A DNA stretch of 64,000 bases from the NCBI RefSeq assembly GCF_016031635.1, contig NZ_JACEGD010000023.1, positions 34,626 through 98,625 on the forward strand, given 5' to 3'. The position numbers were made by a program, and so were the translations under genes. How positions within the stretch are numbered: position 1 is the stretch's first letter; each line of letters starts with the position of its first letter. The notes under the pieces are model-generated. The model was not told where the DNA came from and did no database searches. It saw only the letters and a list, made by a program, of their open reading frames with translations. Below, piece by piece: positions 43,666-52,354 of the stretch. The DNA is from Bradyrhizobium diversitatis. Its GTDB lineage: Bacteria > Pseudomonadota > Alphaproteobacteria > Rhizobiales > Xanthobacteraceae.

Positions 43666-45534
43666 ATGGAACTCCCCCTGCTGCATCTCGCCCTGGTGGG
43701 CACGCCGAACAGCGGCAAGACCTCGCTGTTCAACGCCCTGACCGGCAGCCGGCAGAAGGTTGCGAACTATCCCGGCGTCACGGTCGAGCGCAAGGAGGGC
43801 TTCTTCGTCACCCCCCTCGGACGCCAGGTCTCGGTGGTCGACCTGCCCGGCACCTATTCGCTGCGCGGCCGCAGCCCGGACGAGGAGATCACCCGCGACT
43901 TCGTGCTCGGCAAGGCCAGCGGCGAGACGGTGCCCGATCTCGTGCTCTGCGTCGCTGATTCCACCAATCTGCGCCTGACCATCCGCCTGCTGCTCGAGCT
44001 CAAGCGCACGGGACGGCCGATGATCCTCGTGCTCAACATGTTCGACATCGCGAGCCGTCGCGGCATCACCGTCGACGTCGAGCGGCTCGCCAAGGAGCTC
44101 GGCGTGCCCGTGGTCACCTCGATCGCGGTGCGCAAGGGCGGCACGGCCGATCTGCTCCAGTTGACCGACGACATCTCGGCGAAGCTCGCCGAGCCGCAGG
44201 AGAACAGCTGGCGCGCGCTCAGCGTCAGCGAATTGCGCGCCACCCAGCGCGAGGCCGACCGCATCATCGCCGACTGCGTCAGCCTGCCTGCCAGACCCGA
44301 CACCTGGACCGCGCGGATCGACGCCGTGGTGCTGCATCCGGTCGGCGGCCTCATCGTGCTCGCGCTGATCCTGTTCGTGATGTTCCAGGCGGTGTTCGCC
44401 TGGGCGCAGCCGCTGATGGACCTGCTCAATTCGGGCTTCGATGCGCTCGGCGAGTTCGTCCACGACACCCTGCCCGGCGGCCTGCTCCAGAGCTTCCTCC
44501 AGAACGGCGTGATCTCGGGCGTCGGCAGCGTGATCGTGTTCCTGCCGCAGATCATCATCATCTTCCTGTTCATCCTGCTGCTGGAAGATTTCGGCTACAT
44601 GGCGCGCGCCGCCTTCCTGATGGACCGCATCATGGGCGGCGCCGGCCTGCACGGCCGCGCCTTCATTCCGCTGCTGTCGAGCTTTGCCTGCGCCATTCCC
44701 GGCATCATGGCGACGCGCGTCATCGACAACAAGCGCGACCGCCTCACCACGATCCTGATCGCCCCGCTGATGACCTGCTCGGCGCGCATTCCGGTCTACA
44801 CGCTGATCATCTCGGCCTTCATTCCGGCCAGGGACGTCTGGGGCTTCATCAACCTCCAGGGGCTCGTGATGTTCGGCCTCTATGCCACCGGCATCGTCAG
44901 CGCGCTTGCCGTCTCGTTCGTGATCAAGTTCTTCATGATCCGCGACTTTGCGCCGGCGCCGTTCATGCTGGAGCTGCCGGACTACAAGATGCCGCGGCTG
45001 AAATCGATCGCGATCGGGGTCTATACGCGGGCCAAGATGTTCCTGCACCGCGCCGGCACCACGATCTTCTCGATGATGGTGCTGATCTGGTTCCTGGCCT
45101 CGTTCCCGCAGCCACCGGCGGGCGCGACCGAGCCGGCGATCGATTTCAGCCTGGCGGCGATGATCGGCAAGGCGCTCGCCCCGCTGCTCGCGCCTGTTGG
45201 ATTCAACTGGCAGATCGCGGTCGCCCTGATCCCGGGCATGGCGGCGCGCGAAGTCGCGGTCGCTGCCCTCGGCACCGTCTACGCCATCGAGGGCGGCAAG
45301 GAGGCGGCCGAGCAGATCGGCCAGGTGCTGGCGACGAAATGGTCGCTGGCGACCGCCCTGTCAATGCTCGCCTGGTACGTGTTCGCCCCGCAATGCGCCT
45401 CGACGCTGGCCGTGATCCGGCGCGAGACCGGAAGCTGGGCCTGGATGGCCGTGACCTTCGCCTACATGCTGGTGCTGGCCTATGCGGCGAGCCTCGTGAC
45501 GTACAATGTCGCGGTCGCGTTCGGGGCGGGATAG
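43666..45534 (+). CDS. feoB: Ferrous iron transporter FeoB
   Basis: 622 residues. The G domain has G1 GTPNSGKTSLFNALTG (residues 12-27), G3 DLPGTYSL and G4 LNMFD. Gate-1 and Gate-2 regions of the membrane part follow (PLMTCSARIPVYTLIISAF). It imports Fe2+ across the inner membrane. It is shorter than the Escherichia coli protein (about 770), as in many alphaproteobacterial FeoBs. There is no separate FeoC gene after it; a dispersed repeat follows at once. Confidence 0.95.
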   Translation: MELPLLHLALVGTPNSGKTSLFNALTGSRQKVANYPGVTVERKEGFFVTPLGRQVSVVDLPGTYSLRGRSPDEEITRDFVLGKASGETVPDLVLCVADSTNLRLTIRLLLELKRTGRPMILVLNMFDIASRRGITVDVERLAKELGVPVVTSIAVRKGGTADLLQLTDDISAKLAEPQENSWRALSVSELRATQREADRIIADCVSLPARPDTWTARIDAVVLHPVGGLIVLALILFVMFQAVFAWAQPLMDLLNSGFDALGEFVHDTLPGGLLQSFLQNGVISGVGSVIVFLPQIIIIFLFILLLEDFGYMARAAFLMDRIMGGAGLHGRAFIPLLSSFACAIPGIMATRVIDNKRDRLTTILIAPLMTCSARIPVYTLIISAFIPARDVWGFINLQGLVMFGLYATGIVSALAVSFVIKFFMIRDFAPAPFMLELPDYKMPRLKSIAIGVYTRAKMFLHRAGTTIFSMMVLIWFLASFPQPPAGATEPAIDFSLAAMIGKALAPLLAPVGFNWQIAVALIPGMAAREVAVAALGTVYAIEGGKEAAEQIGQVLATKWSLATALSMLAWYVFAPQCASTLAVIRRETGSWAWMAVTFAYMLVLAYAASLVTYNVAVAFGAG

Positions 45535-45546
45535 CCCTCGCCGGAT

Positions 45547-45660
45547 CAAAATGCGAAAACAACCCCATGCACAGTAGACGGGGGTTGTGAAATCAATGAC
45601 TTGCGGATTATCCTAAATCAACTTGCACCGTCGGGCAAAACAGCGGCATAATGGCATCAT
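45547..45660 (+). repeat. Dispersed intergenic repeat, copy 2
   Basis: It begins 12 bases after feoB with AAATGCGAAAACAACCCC, then ATGCACAGTAG, GAAATCAATGA and CGTCGGGCAAAACAG, the same order as copy 1 (940-1072, minus strand). The span between core and last block is about 51 bases here against about 70 in copy 1. Both copies begin at or close to the stop codon of the preceding gene. Confidence 0.75.
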
Positions 45661-45691
45661 CGGCCCGCTACGGCATGGCGACCTTCTCGAA

Positions 45692-46207
45692 ATGCGTCCA
45701 TCTGGCTCCATCGATCGCTTCGTCACCGAACGACTGACCGCCGAACGACTGCGCAAGGCCGATCTCGCAGATCTCGTCGCATTGCATCTCGATCCCGAGG
45801 TGTCCCGTCATCTCGGCGGCGTGCGCTCGGCCGAGACAACGAAGGAATATCTCGACGTCAACATGGCGCATTGGGACCGGTATGGCTTTGGGCTGTGGGC
45901 GCTGCGAACGAGCGACGGGTCGTTTGCAGGGCGGGCGGGCCTCCGGCACATCCTGGTGGATGACATCGACGAGATCGAGATCGCCTACGCGTTCACGCGC
46001 GACCTCTGGGGCCGGGGACTTGCCGGTGAGATCGCGACTGCGATGACGCGCATCGGACTGGCACAGCTCGCGCTGACGTCCGTCGTCGGCATCGTCCATG
46101 TCGGGAACGGTGCATCCCGCCGCGTGCTGGAGAAATCGAACTACCTTCTCGAGCGGAGCACGAACCGCCACGGCGAGGATGTCGTGATTTACCGCATCCG
46201 GCGCTGA
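45692..46207 (+). CDS. GNAT-family acetyltransferase, RimJ/RimL-like
   Basis: 171 residues from ATG 45692. The sequence ERLTAERLRKADLADLVALHLDPEVSRHLGG is the usual opening of this group. The acetyl-CoA loop is AYAFTRDLWGRGLAGEIATAMTRIG, and VVGIVHVGNGASRRVLEKSNY is the conserved Asn-containing end. It probably acetylates an N-terminus or small amine; the target is unknown. Confidence 0.88.
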   Translation: MRPSGSIDRFVTERLTAERLRKADLADLVALHLDPEVSRHLGGVRSAETTKEYLDVNMAHWDRYGFGLWALRTSDGSFAGRAGLRHILVDDIDEIEIAYAFTRDLWGRGLAGEIATAMTRIGLAQLALTSVVGIVHVGNGASRRVLEKSNYLLERSTNRHGEDVVIYRIRR

Positions 46208-46301
46208 GGGCTCCCAGAGGGGCTGGAAGCCGATACGATTTGCTATTCTCGAAGTTGAGCCCGGCAACGGCCCGCTTCGCAAATGACCTCGACGGCCTGA
46301 C

Positions 46302-46787
46302 TCAGCCGGTGCGGAGCCGAACGAGCGACCGCGGCAGCGAGGTGAGAAACAGCACGACGCAAACACACAGCAGGACGATGTCCTTGAACAGGAACTCGCC
46401 GGTCAAATTCCACGCCATCGGATCGGATGACAGGCTCCAAGTCACGACCCCGGGCGTCGTGAAGAAGAACGACCATGTTATTGCGAAGGTCACGATACCC
46501 ATGAACGAGCCGAGGGCAGACAGGATCGGGCTGAACGCGCCGGCTGCGAGCAGCGCCGCAATCACGAACTCGGAAACACCGAGAAAATAGGCCTCTCCCC
46601 TCAAGCCGAACACCGACAGCCAGGAGATGAACGGGCTATTGCTGATGAACTGCGCGATGCCCTGCGCCGATTGCAGCGTGAACTTCTGCATTCCAAACGA
46701 CACGAAGATGACCACCATGACCCAGCGAAGAATGGCGAGAGGACGATAAGAACCCTCGCCATTCTCGGCGACGTTGAACCCGTTCAT
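46302..46787 (-). CDS. DUF417/YkgB-like inner-membrane protein
   Basis: 161 residues from ATG 46787. There are four membrane helices, the first in LAILRWVMVVIFVSFGMQKFTLQSAQGIAQFISNSPFISWL. The SNSPF/WLS and EFVIAALLAAGAF patterns match the YkgB/RclC family, which in Escherichia coli is linked to reactive chlorine resistance. No rcl regulator is adjacent here. Confidence 0.83.
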   Translation of the reverse strand: MNGFNVAENGEGSYRPLAILRWVMVVIFVSFGMQKFTLQSAQGIAQFISNSPFISWLSVFGLRGEAYFLGVSEFVIAALLAAGAFSPILSALGSFMGIVTFAITWSFFFTTPGVVTWSLSSDPMAWNLTGEFLFKDIVLLCVCVVLFLTSLPRSLVRLRTG

Positions 46788-47022
46788 GTGACGATTTCTC
46801 CCGGCTACGCGTTCTTTGATTTGCGAACGAAACGTCCGCTGCAGGCTGTACGGCGGGGAAGCCTGCCGCGTTACCGGCGGCACAGGTTCCACCGATCACA
46901 GCCGCGTGCAGTGCGCGTACCCGCGACGAAGATCCTGCTGCGCAAGATGAAGTTGGTCCTACCCGTCCATGGAATCTAAACAGGAGCACGATGGGCATCG
47001 TCGCTCTCCCGGGCCCGGCCAG
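46788..47022. other. Intergenic stretch upstream of the DUF417-like gene
   Basis: 235 bases between two minus-strand genes. No reading frame has protein character; the DUF417-like gene's promoter is expected here. Confidence 0.5.
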
Positions 47023-47205
47023 TCACGGCGGGTCGCTGCGTCCATTCTCCGATTCGCTCTCCTGCTCCGGGATCAGCACCGCCGGTTCGTCATAGCCTTT
47101 GCGGCTGCTGTAGAACACCAGCGCCATCAGGCCGACGCCGACGACCAGGGAGAACACGACGCCGAGCACCAGCGCGACGTAGCCTGCCGCCGGCACCTCG
47201 GCCAT
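47023..47205 (-). CDS. Small single-span membrane protein, unknown function
   Basis: 60 residues from ATG 47205, with GAGAAG as a ribosome site eight to nine bases upstream. One strong hydrophobic helix (YVALVLGVVFSLVVGVGLMALVFYSS) is followed by a charged tail (IPEQESESENGRSDPP). It is divergent from the KaiC-like gene with about 115 bases between starts, so shared control is possible. I do not recognise a family. Confidence 0.6.
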   Translation of the reverse strand: MAEVPAAGYVALVLGVVFSLVVGVGLMALVFYSSRKGYDEPAVLIPEQESESENGRSDPP

Positions 47206-47321
47206 GCGATCTTCTCGGGGCGGGAACTCGGTGCCGGCCCATGAGTTCCTTTCCCGGGCCGCTGGCCTGCGGGAGGCTTGGACGCCAGCCTGCCCGGAGC
47301 GAAGAAGCGTAAGGGATTTCA

Positions 47322-48833
47322 ATGACCGGTACGTCCACGGGCGCTGCAGACGGTAGCCCCACAGATTTGCCACGAGTTTCCACCGGCAGCGACGGCCTGG
47401 ACGATATTCTGGGCGGCGGCTTCGACGCCAATCGGATGTATCTGTACGAGGGGCGGCCGGGCACGGGCAAAACCACGATTGCGCTGCAATTCCTTCTCAG
47501 CGGCGTGCGTGATGGCGAACGCGTGCTCTATATCTCCCTGTCCGAGACCAAGCGGGAGCTGACGGTCGTAGCCCAACGGCACGGCTGGTCCCTGCAAGGC
47601 GTGGACATCTTCGAACTGGTCCCGCCCGAGACCACGCTCGATCCGGACCGGGAGCTCACAGTCTTCCATCCCGCCGAGATGGAGTTGAGCGAAACGACCG
47701 GTCTGATCTTCAAGGAGGTCGAGCGGATCAACCCTACGCGCGTCGTGCTCGACAGCCTCTCCGAACTGCGTCTGCTTGCCCAGAACCCGCTTCGTTACAG
47801 GCGCCAGGTGCTGGCCTTGAAGCATTTCTTCACCAACCGCAATTGCACCGTCGTGCTCCTCGACGATCTCTCGTCCTCCCAGGATGATCTGCAACTGCAT
47901 TCGATCGCGCACGGCGTCGTCATGCTCGAACAGCTCGCGATCGACTACGGGGCAGAGCGACGACGGATCCGCGTGATCAAGATGCGCGGCATTCGATTCC
48001 GCGGCGGCTTCCACGACTTTACGATTGCAAAGGGCGGCTTGCGGATCTTCCCGCGCCTCGTGGCGGCCGAGCATCACAAACCGTTTCCCGGCGAGTTCAC
48101 GCCCAGCGGCAATCCCGAGCTGGACCAACTGCTCGGAGGCGGGCTCGAACGCGGCACCAACGCGCTGTTCATCGGCGCTGCCGGAGTGGGTAAATCCTCG
48201 CTCGCGCTCACATATGCGATAGCGGCCGCGGAACGCGGCGAGCACGCTGCGTTTTTTGCCTTCGATGAAGGCCGCGGCACAGTGGAAGCCCGCGCCCGGA
48301 CGCTCGGCCTGCCGCTCGAAAAGTACGTCGAGTCCGGCCTTATCCGCTTTCAACAGATCGATCCAGCCGAGCTGTCGCCGGGCGAGTTCGCAGCGACCCT
48401 GCGCAGGAGCGCGGAAATCGATAACGCCCGCGTGGTCATCATCGACAGCCTGAACGGCTACCTGAACGCGATGCCGGACGAGCGGTTTCTCATCCTGCAG
48501 ATGCACGAACTTCTGACCTACCTTGCGCAGCAGGGAGTGCTCACCATCCTGATCCTCGCTCAACATGGGCTGGTCGGTCCGATGGATACGCCGCTCGACA
48601 TCAGCTATTTGAGCGACGCGGTGCTCATGCTGCGCTATTTCGAGGCCGGCGGATCGGTGCGGCGCGCCTTGTCTGTCGTCAAGAAGCGCAGCGGCAACCA
48701 CGAGCACACCATCCGCGAGTTTCGGCTCGGCAGCACCGGTGTCAAGCTCGGCCCGCCTCTCACCGACTTCATGGGCATCTTTTCGGGCAATCCGCGTTAT
48801 ACCGGCACGGACATCCCGGAAGGATCGGCCTGA
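47322..48833 (+). CDS. KaiC-like double-domain ATPase
   Basis: 503 residues, two RecA/KaiC domains. CI has VSTGSDGLDDILGGGF and Walker A RPGTGKTT (Lys50-Thr51), with Walker B RVVLDSLSELR near 140-150. CII repeats the pattern: NPELDQLLGGGLERG, Walker A GAAGVGKSS (Lys291-Ser292) and VVIIDSLNGYL. Length and layout match cyanobacterial KaiC and the KaiC2/3-type proteins of other bacteria. KaiA and KaiB are not encoded nearby, so a clock is not implied. The stop overlaps the kinase gene start as ATGA. Confidence 0.92.
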   Translation: MTGTSTGAADGSPTDLPRVSTGSDGLDDILGGGFDANRMYLYEGRPGTGKTTIALQFLLSGVRDGERVLYISLSETKRELTVVAQRHGWSLQGVDIFELVPPETTLDPDRELTVFHPAEMELSETTGLIFKEVERINPTRVVLDSLSELRLLAQNPLRYRRQVLALKHFFTNRNCTVVLLDDLSSSQDDLQLHSIAHGVVMLEQLAIDYGAERRRIRVIKMRGIRFRGGFHDFTIAKGGLRIFPRLVAAEHHKPFPGEFTPSGNPELDQLLGGGLERGTNALFIGAAGVGKSSLALTYAIAAAERGEHAAFFAFDEGRGTVEARARTLGLPLEKYVESGLIRFQQIDPAELSPGEFAATLRRSAEIDNARVVIIDSLNGYLNAMPDERFLILQMHELLTYLAQQGVLTILILAQHGLVGPMDTPLDISYLSDAVLMLRYFEAGGSVRRALSVVKKRSGNHEHTIREFRLGSTGVKLGPPLTDFMGIFSGNPRYTGTDIPEGSA

Positions 48834-50551
48834 TGAGCGCCGACCGCGGACACCGCGTTCTCATCTTCGCTCCGATCGGCCGCGACGGGCCGGCGTCGGC
48901 CGAGCTTTTCCGCAGTGCGAGCCTCGAAGCGGTCAACTGCCGAAGTCTGCCCGAACTCGTCAGCGAGATGAGTGCCGGCGTGGGCGCGGTCTTCCTTGCC
49001 GAGGAAGGACTATTCGGGAAAGACACGGCGCCGCTCGCTGAATGGATCGCGAGCCAACCGCCATGGTCCGACCTCCCCTTCGTCGTTCTCACCAGCCATC
49101 GAGAGCAGCCCGCGGTCGTCGCCTGGCGCCGCAATATCGTCGCCCTGCTTCGCAACGTTTCGCTGCTCGAACGACCGGTCCAGCCGATCACGCTGACCAG
49201 CGCGGTTCAATCGGCGATGCGGGCACGGCGGCGTCAATATGAGATCCGGGCCCTGATCGCAGCGCGCGAGCAGACTGCGCAGGAGCTCGAAAAACTGGTG
49301 GTCGAGCGCACGCGAGAGCTGGAGGAGGCCAACGAGCAACTGCGTCTCGAAATGAACGAGCGCGCTCGCGTCGAGGAAACGCTTCGCCAGGCGCAGAAAA
49401 TCGAAGCTATCGGCCAGCTCACCGGCGGGGTCGCGCACGACTTCAACAATCTGCTGATGGTGATTTCCGGAGGCCTCGACATGCTGGACCGCCAGACAGA
49501 TCCAAACCGGCGCCGGCGTCTGATGGACGGGATGATCCAGGCCGCACAGCGCGGCGCCAGCCTGACCAAGCAGCTGCTGGCGTTCTCACGCCGGCAGAGG
49601 CTGCGCCCGGAAGCCGTCGACGTCGCCATGCAGATCGGCGGTATGCGCGAGCTGCTCGATCGAAGCCTGCGAGGCGACGTCCACGTCGAATTCGACTTCC
49701 CGGATGCTCTTTGGCCGGTCGAGGTCGATCCCGGCGAGCTCGAGCTGGTCATTCTCAATCTGGCCGTCAATGCCCGGGATGCGATGCCCAACGGCGGCAC
49801 CATCGTCGTCCGCGGCGAGAATCTGCCCGATTTGAATGACGGGGAGATCGCCGGCGACTATGTCAGGCTGTCGGTCATCGATACGGGCGTCGGCATGCCT
49901 CCGGAGATCCTGTCGCGGGTCTTCGAGCCGTTCTTCACGACCAAGGACGTCGGCAAGGGATCCGGACTGGGGCTCGCGCAGGTCCACGGGTTTGCGACCC
50001 AGTCACGCGGGACCGTCCGCATCAAATCGCAAGTCGATCAGGGCACCAGCATCGAGCTCTACATGCCCCGCTCGTTGAATCTCGCTTCCAAGCAACGACA
50101 CTTGATCGATTTCAACAGGGCGGTACGGCCGAAGAAGAACGACCAGGGCCAAATCCTGCTGGTCGAAGATGACGACGAGGTGGCCGCACTCGTTGGTGAG
50201 ATGCTTGGTCAGCTCGGCTACGAAGTCACGCGGGCCGCCAGCGCCGCAGCTGCTCTCGGTGCTCTGGCCGATGGTCGTTCCGTCGATCTCATCTTTTCGG
50301 ACATCATGATGCCGGGCGGCATGAATGGCGTGGAACTCGCGCGGGAGATCAGGAGACGACGTAGCGACATACCCGTACTGCTGACCAGCGGATACGCCGA
50401 GGCCGCGATCCATGAAGCCGAAACGGCGGGCATCCAGATATTAGCCAAGCCGTATCACATCGACGAGCTGGCCGCGGCGCTGAATGCCGCGAAATCGACC
50501 CTTCAAGTTGATACGCAATCCAAACGCTCCAGCTCTTTGCTGAACTCTTGA
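48833..50551 (+). CDS. Hybrid sensor histidine kinase with C-terminal receiver
   Basis: 572 residues. Residues 1-130 resemble a receiver-like fold but lack a clear phospho-Asp, so it may be a partner-binding pseudo-receiver. A coiled coil follows at 130-190, then HisKA with His202 in GGVAHDFNNLL. HATPase motifs are N-box ILNLAVNARDAM and G boxes DTGVGMPP and GKGSGLGLA. A true receiver ends the protein, with Asp490 (DLIFSDIMMPGG) and Lys539 (ILAKPY). It is made with the KaiC-like ATPase from one mRNA. Confidence 0.92.
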   Translation: MSADRGHRVLIFAPIGRDGPASAELFRSASLEAVNCRSLPELVSEMSAGVGAVFLAEEGLFGKDTAPLAEWIASQPPWSDLPFVVLTSHREQPAVVAWRRNIVALLRNVSLLERPVQPITLTSAVQSAMRARRRQYEIRALIAAREQTAQELEKLVVERTRELEEANEQLRLEMNERARVEETLRQAQKIEAIGQLTGGVAHDFNNLLMVISGGLDMLDRQTDPNRRRRLMDGMIQAAQRGASLTKQLLAFSRRQRLRPEAVDVAMQIGGMRELLDRSLRGDVHVEFDFPDALWPVEVDPGELELVILNLAVNARDAMPNGGTIVVRGENLPDLNDGEIAGDYVRLSVIDTGVGMPPEILSRVFEPFFTTKDVGKGSGLGLAQVHGFATQSRGTVRIKSQVDQGTSIELYMPRSLNLASKQRHLIDFNRAVRPKKNDQGQILLVEDDDEVAALVGEMLGQLGYEVTRAASAAAALGALADGRSVDLIFSDIMMPGGMNGVELAREIRRRRSDIPVLLTSGYAEAAIHEAETAGIQILAKPYHIDELAAALNAAKSTLQVDTQSKRSSSLLNS

Positions 50552-50583
50552 GGTTCGGCGCGTCAGGCAGGATTGACTCGTGC

Positions 50584-50826
50584 CTACCGGAAATATCCCA
50601 GCACGAGGTCGACATCCGCGCTGCCTGCGACCGCGCCGTTCAACTCCGCGTCGATGACGCGACGGCAGGCATCGACGGCGGCGTGGTCGCCGAGATCGTT
50701 GGCGGCTTCCAGCACGAGCCAGGCGGCGTCGACCGACGCCTTGTCCGGTGCGCCGCCGCCGAGATCGGCGGTGACAGCATTGCCGAGGTTCTTCTTGCGA
50801 ACGGCGGTGCCGAATTGAGGCAACAT
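50584..50826 (-). CDS. Small conserved-looking protein of unknown function
   Basis: 80 residues from ATG 50826, with GGGGAG as ribosome site at good spacing. The text (AVRKKNLGNAVTADLGGGAPDKASVDAAWLVLEAANDLGDHAAVDACRRVIDAELNG) is well-balanced and helical, with no membrane segment. It lies 47 bases downstream of the DUF2336 gene on the same strand and is probably cotranscribed. No domain recognised. Confidence 0.7.
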   Translation of the reverse strand: MLPQFGTAVRKKNLGNAVTADLGGGAPDKASVDAAWLVLEAANDLGDHAAVDACRRVIDAELNGAVAGSADVDLVLGYFR

Positions 50827-50873
50827 TGCAAATACTCCCCTTCGAATTCCGGGATGATGCTCAGTGCACCCGA

Positions 50874-51998
50874 CTAGTGGACCTGAAACTCGGGCTGACG
50901 GCCCGTAACGGTCTCGGCACCCGCGCCATTCTTGCGCGACTGGTAGAACTTCAGAATGCTGCGCGAGGTCTCGATCTTGAGCCGACCGTACTCGCGCTCG
51001 TTGTCCTGGAGCTCGCGCGCCGTGATCAGATGATCCTTGGCGCCGAGGAACAGGAGCGACATCGTCGTGTCCCAGGAGAAGTCGAGCGCCTTGCACAAGA
51101 CCAGGATCATCTCGCGGTTGCGATCCATCAGCGCGCGCTCGATCACGTCGACAGGCAGCGACGAGAGCAGCGACAGGCCGATCTGCACCTCGTCGAAGCG
51201 GTGCTGGCGCGCATAGTTCGAGATGGAGTCCTGGTTGAGGTTGCCCTGCCGGTACTGCGTCGTGACCACGCGCTTGGCGACGAAATAGCTGCGCGAGGAC
51301 GGGCCGAACTTGGACTGGAGATCGCCGGTGAGCTCGGTCACCGAGCTCTGGATCTGCGCCATCATCTCGGGCCGCTCGGTCTCGAGGCGGCGGCGGACGT
51401 CTTCCGACGCCTTCGAGATCAGCTGCTGGAAGATGTGGCGCGGCACGTCCTTGCGCAGGCCAAGCTGTTCGGCGAGAATCGAATCGCCCTCGGCACGGCG
51501 GACCATGTGCAACAAGCCGGACCCGGAGAAGCGCGCGCCGTCGTTCCTGGCAACCGACGTCACGACCTCCTGGTTGCCGCGCTTGACCAGCACGTCGGTC
51601 ACGGCTTCGCCGATCGACTTGCGCTGGGCGATCGCGAGCAGGTGCGACTGGCTCTTGGTCAGGGCGCTCTCGACCAGCATCTTCTCGTCGAGACGATTGG
51701 ACTCGCGCAGCACGGGACCGGCGACCTCGATCTCGTCGTCGAGCGCGAGCTTTTCGATGACGTTGAGCGGCGCGTGGTCGCAGGCCGCCATCAGCTCCGA
51801 GAGCTGCGCCCGCGCGGCGACCTCGATCTCCTCGGCGAGCCGGCCGATGACCTCGCCGAACGTGGAGATCTCGTCGTCGCTGTAGCGGCCGGTGATCAGG
51901 ATATCGGTCGCATGCCACAACGCCTTCGCCCGGCTTTCGTCGGTGCCGCGCGCGATCGCGTCGTCCAGATCCTGCAGAAGCGATTTCGCCCCGTTCAT
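50874..51998 (-). CDS. DUF2336 domain protein
   Basis: 374 residues from ATG 51998; GTG 52007 is three codons earlier, but GGGGTG before the ATG favours the shorter form. All-helical sequence with repeats such as RAQLSELMAACDHAPLNVIEKLALDDEIEVAGPVLRESNRLDEKMLVE, as in DUF2336 proteins of alphaproteobacteria. The function is unknown; roles near polar or signalling proteins have been suggested for family members. A helical C-terminus ends EFQVH. Confidence 0.85.
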   Translation of the reverse strand: MNGAKSLLQDLDDAIARGTDESRAKALWHATDILITGRYSDDEISTFGEVIGRLAEEIEVAARAQLSELMAACDHAPLNVIEKLALDDEIEVAGPVLRESNRLDEKMLVESALTKSQSHLLAIAQRKSIGEAVTDVLVKRGNQEVVTSVARNDGARFSGSGLLHMVRRAEGDSILAEQLGLRKDVPRHIFQQLISKASEDVRRRLETERPEMMAQIQSSVTELTGDLQSKFGPSSRSYFVAKRVVTTQYRQGNLNQDSISNYARQHRFDEVQIGLSLLSSLPVDVIERALMDRNREMILVLCKALDFSWDTTMSLLFLGAKDHLITARELQDNEREYGRLKIETSRSILKFYQSRKNGAGAETVTGRQPEFQVH

Positions 51999-52191
51999 CT
52001 CGATCACCCCAGTTCTTGGTAGCCGTTTGGCAAGCCGTCCCGCCGCTCTTGGCGCGACGCCGAATTCCTCTGGGAACCGACGCTAGAGATGAAACGCGAG
52101 AATTCAGTAAAATCGGCAAATCAGTTTTGCCGAGCAAGATTCATTCAAATGCGAGGGAATGCGTTAACGGGCGGGCAGCGGAGACGGTGCG

Positions 52192-52311
52192 CCCCCTCTC
52201 CCGCTTGCGGGAGAGGGTTGGGGAGAGGGTGTGTCCGCAACGGGATAGTCCCCCAGAGGAGAGAACCCTCACCCGGCGCTTCGCGCCGACCTCTCCCGCA
52301 AGCGGGAGAGG
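52192..52311. repeat. Intergenic palindromic repeat, CTCTCCCGC family
   Basis: CTCTCCCGCTTGCGGGAGAG at 52196-52215 is self-complementary. A second palindrome, CTCTCCCGCAAGCGGGAGAG, occupies 52291-52310. Between them, GGTTGGGGAGAGGGTG and ACCCTCACCC add more complementarity. This element is a familiar type in Rhizobiales intergenic DNA and may serve as a terminator for the AsmA-like gene. Confidence 0.82.
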
Positions 52312-52354
52312 CTAAACGAGCCCGCGGCTCCGTCTCTCCAAACCGACTTCGCGC

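Noticed and set aside
47319..48707. 462-codon frame opposite the KaiC-like gene
   Set aside because: Shadow of the KaiC frame; the plus strand has both Walker motifs.
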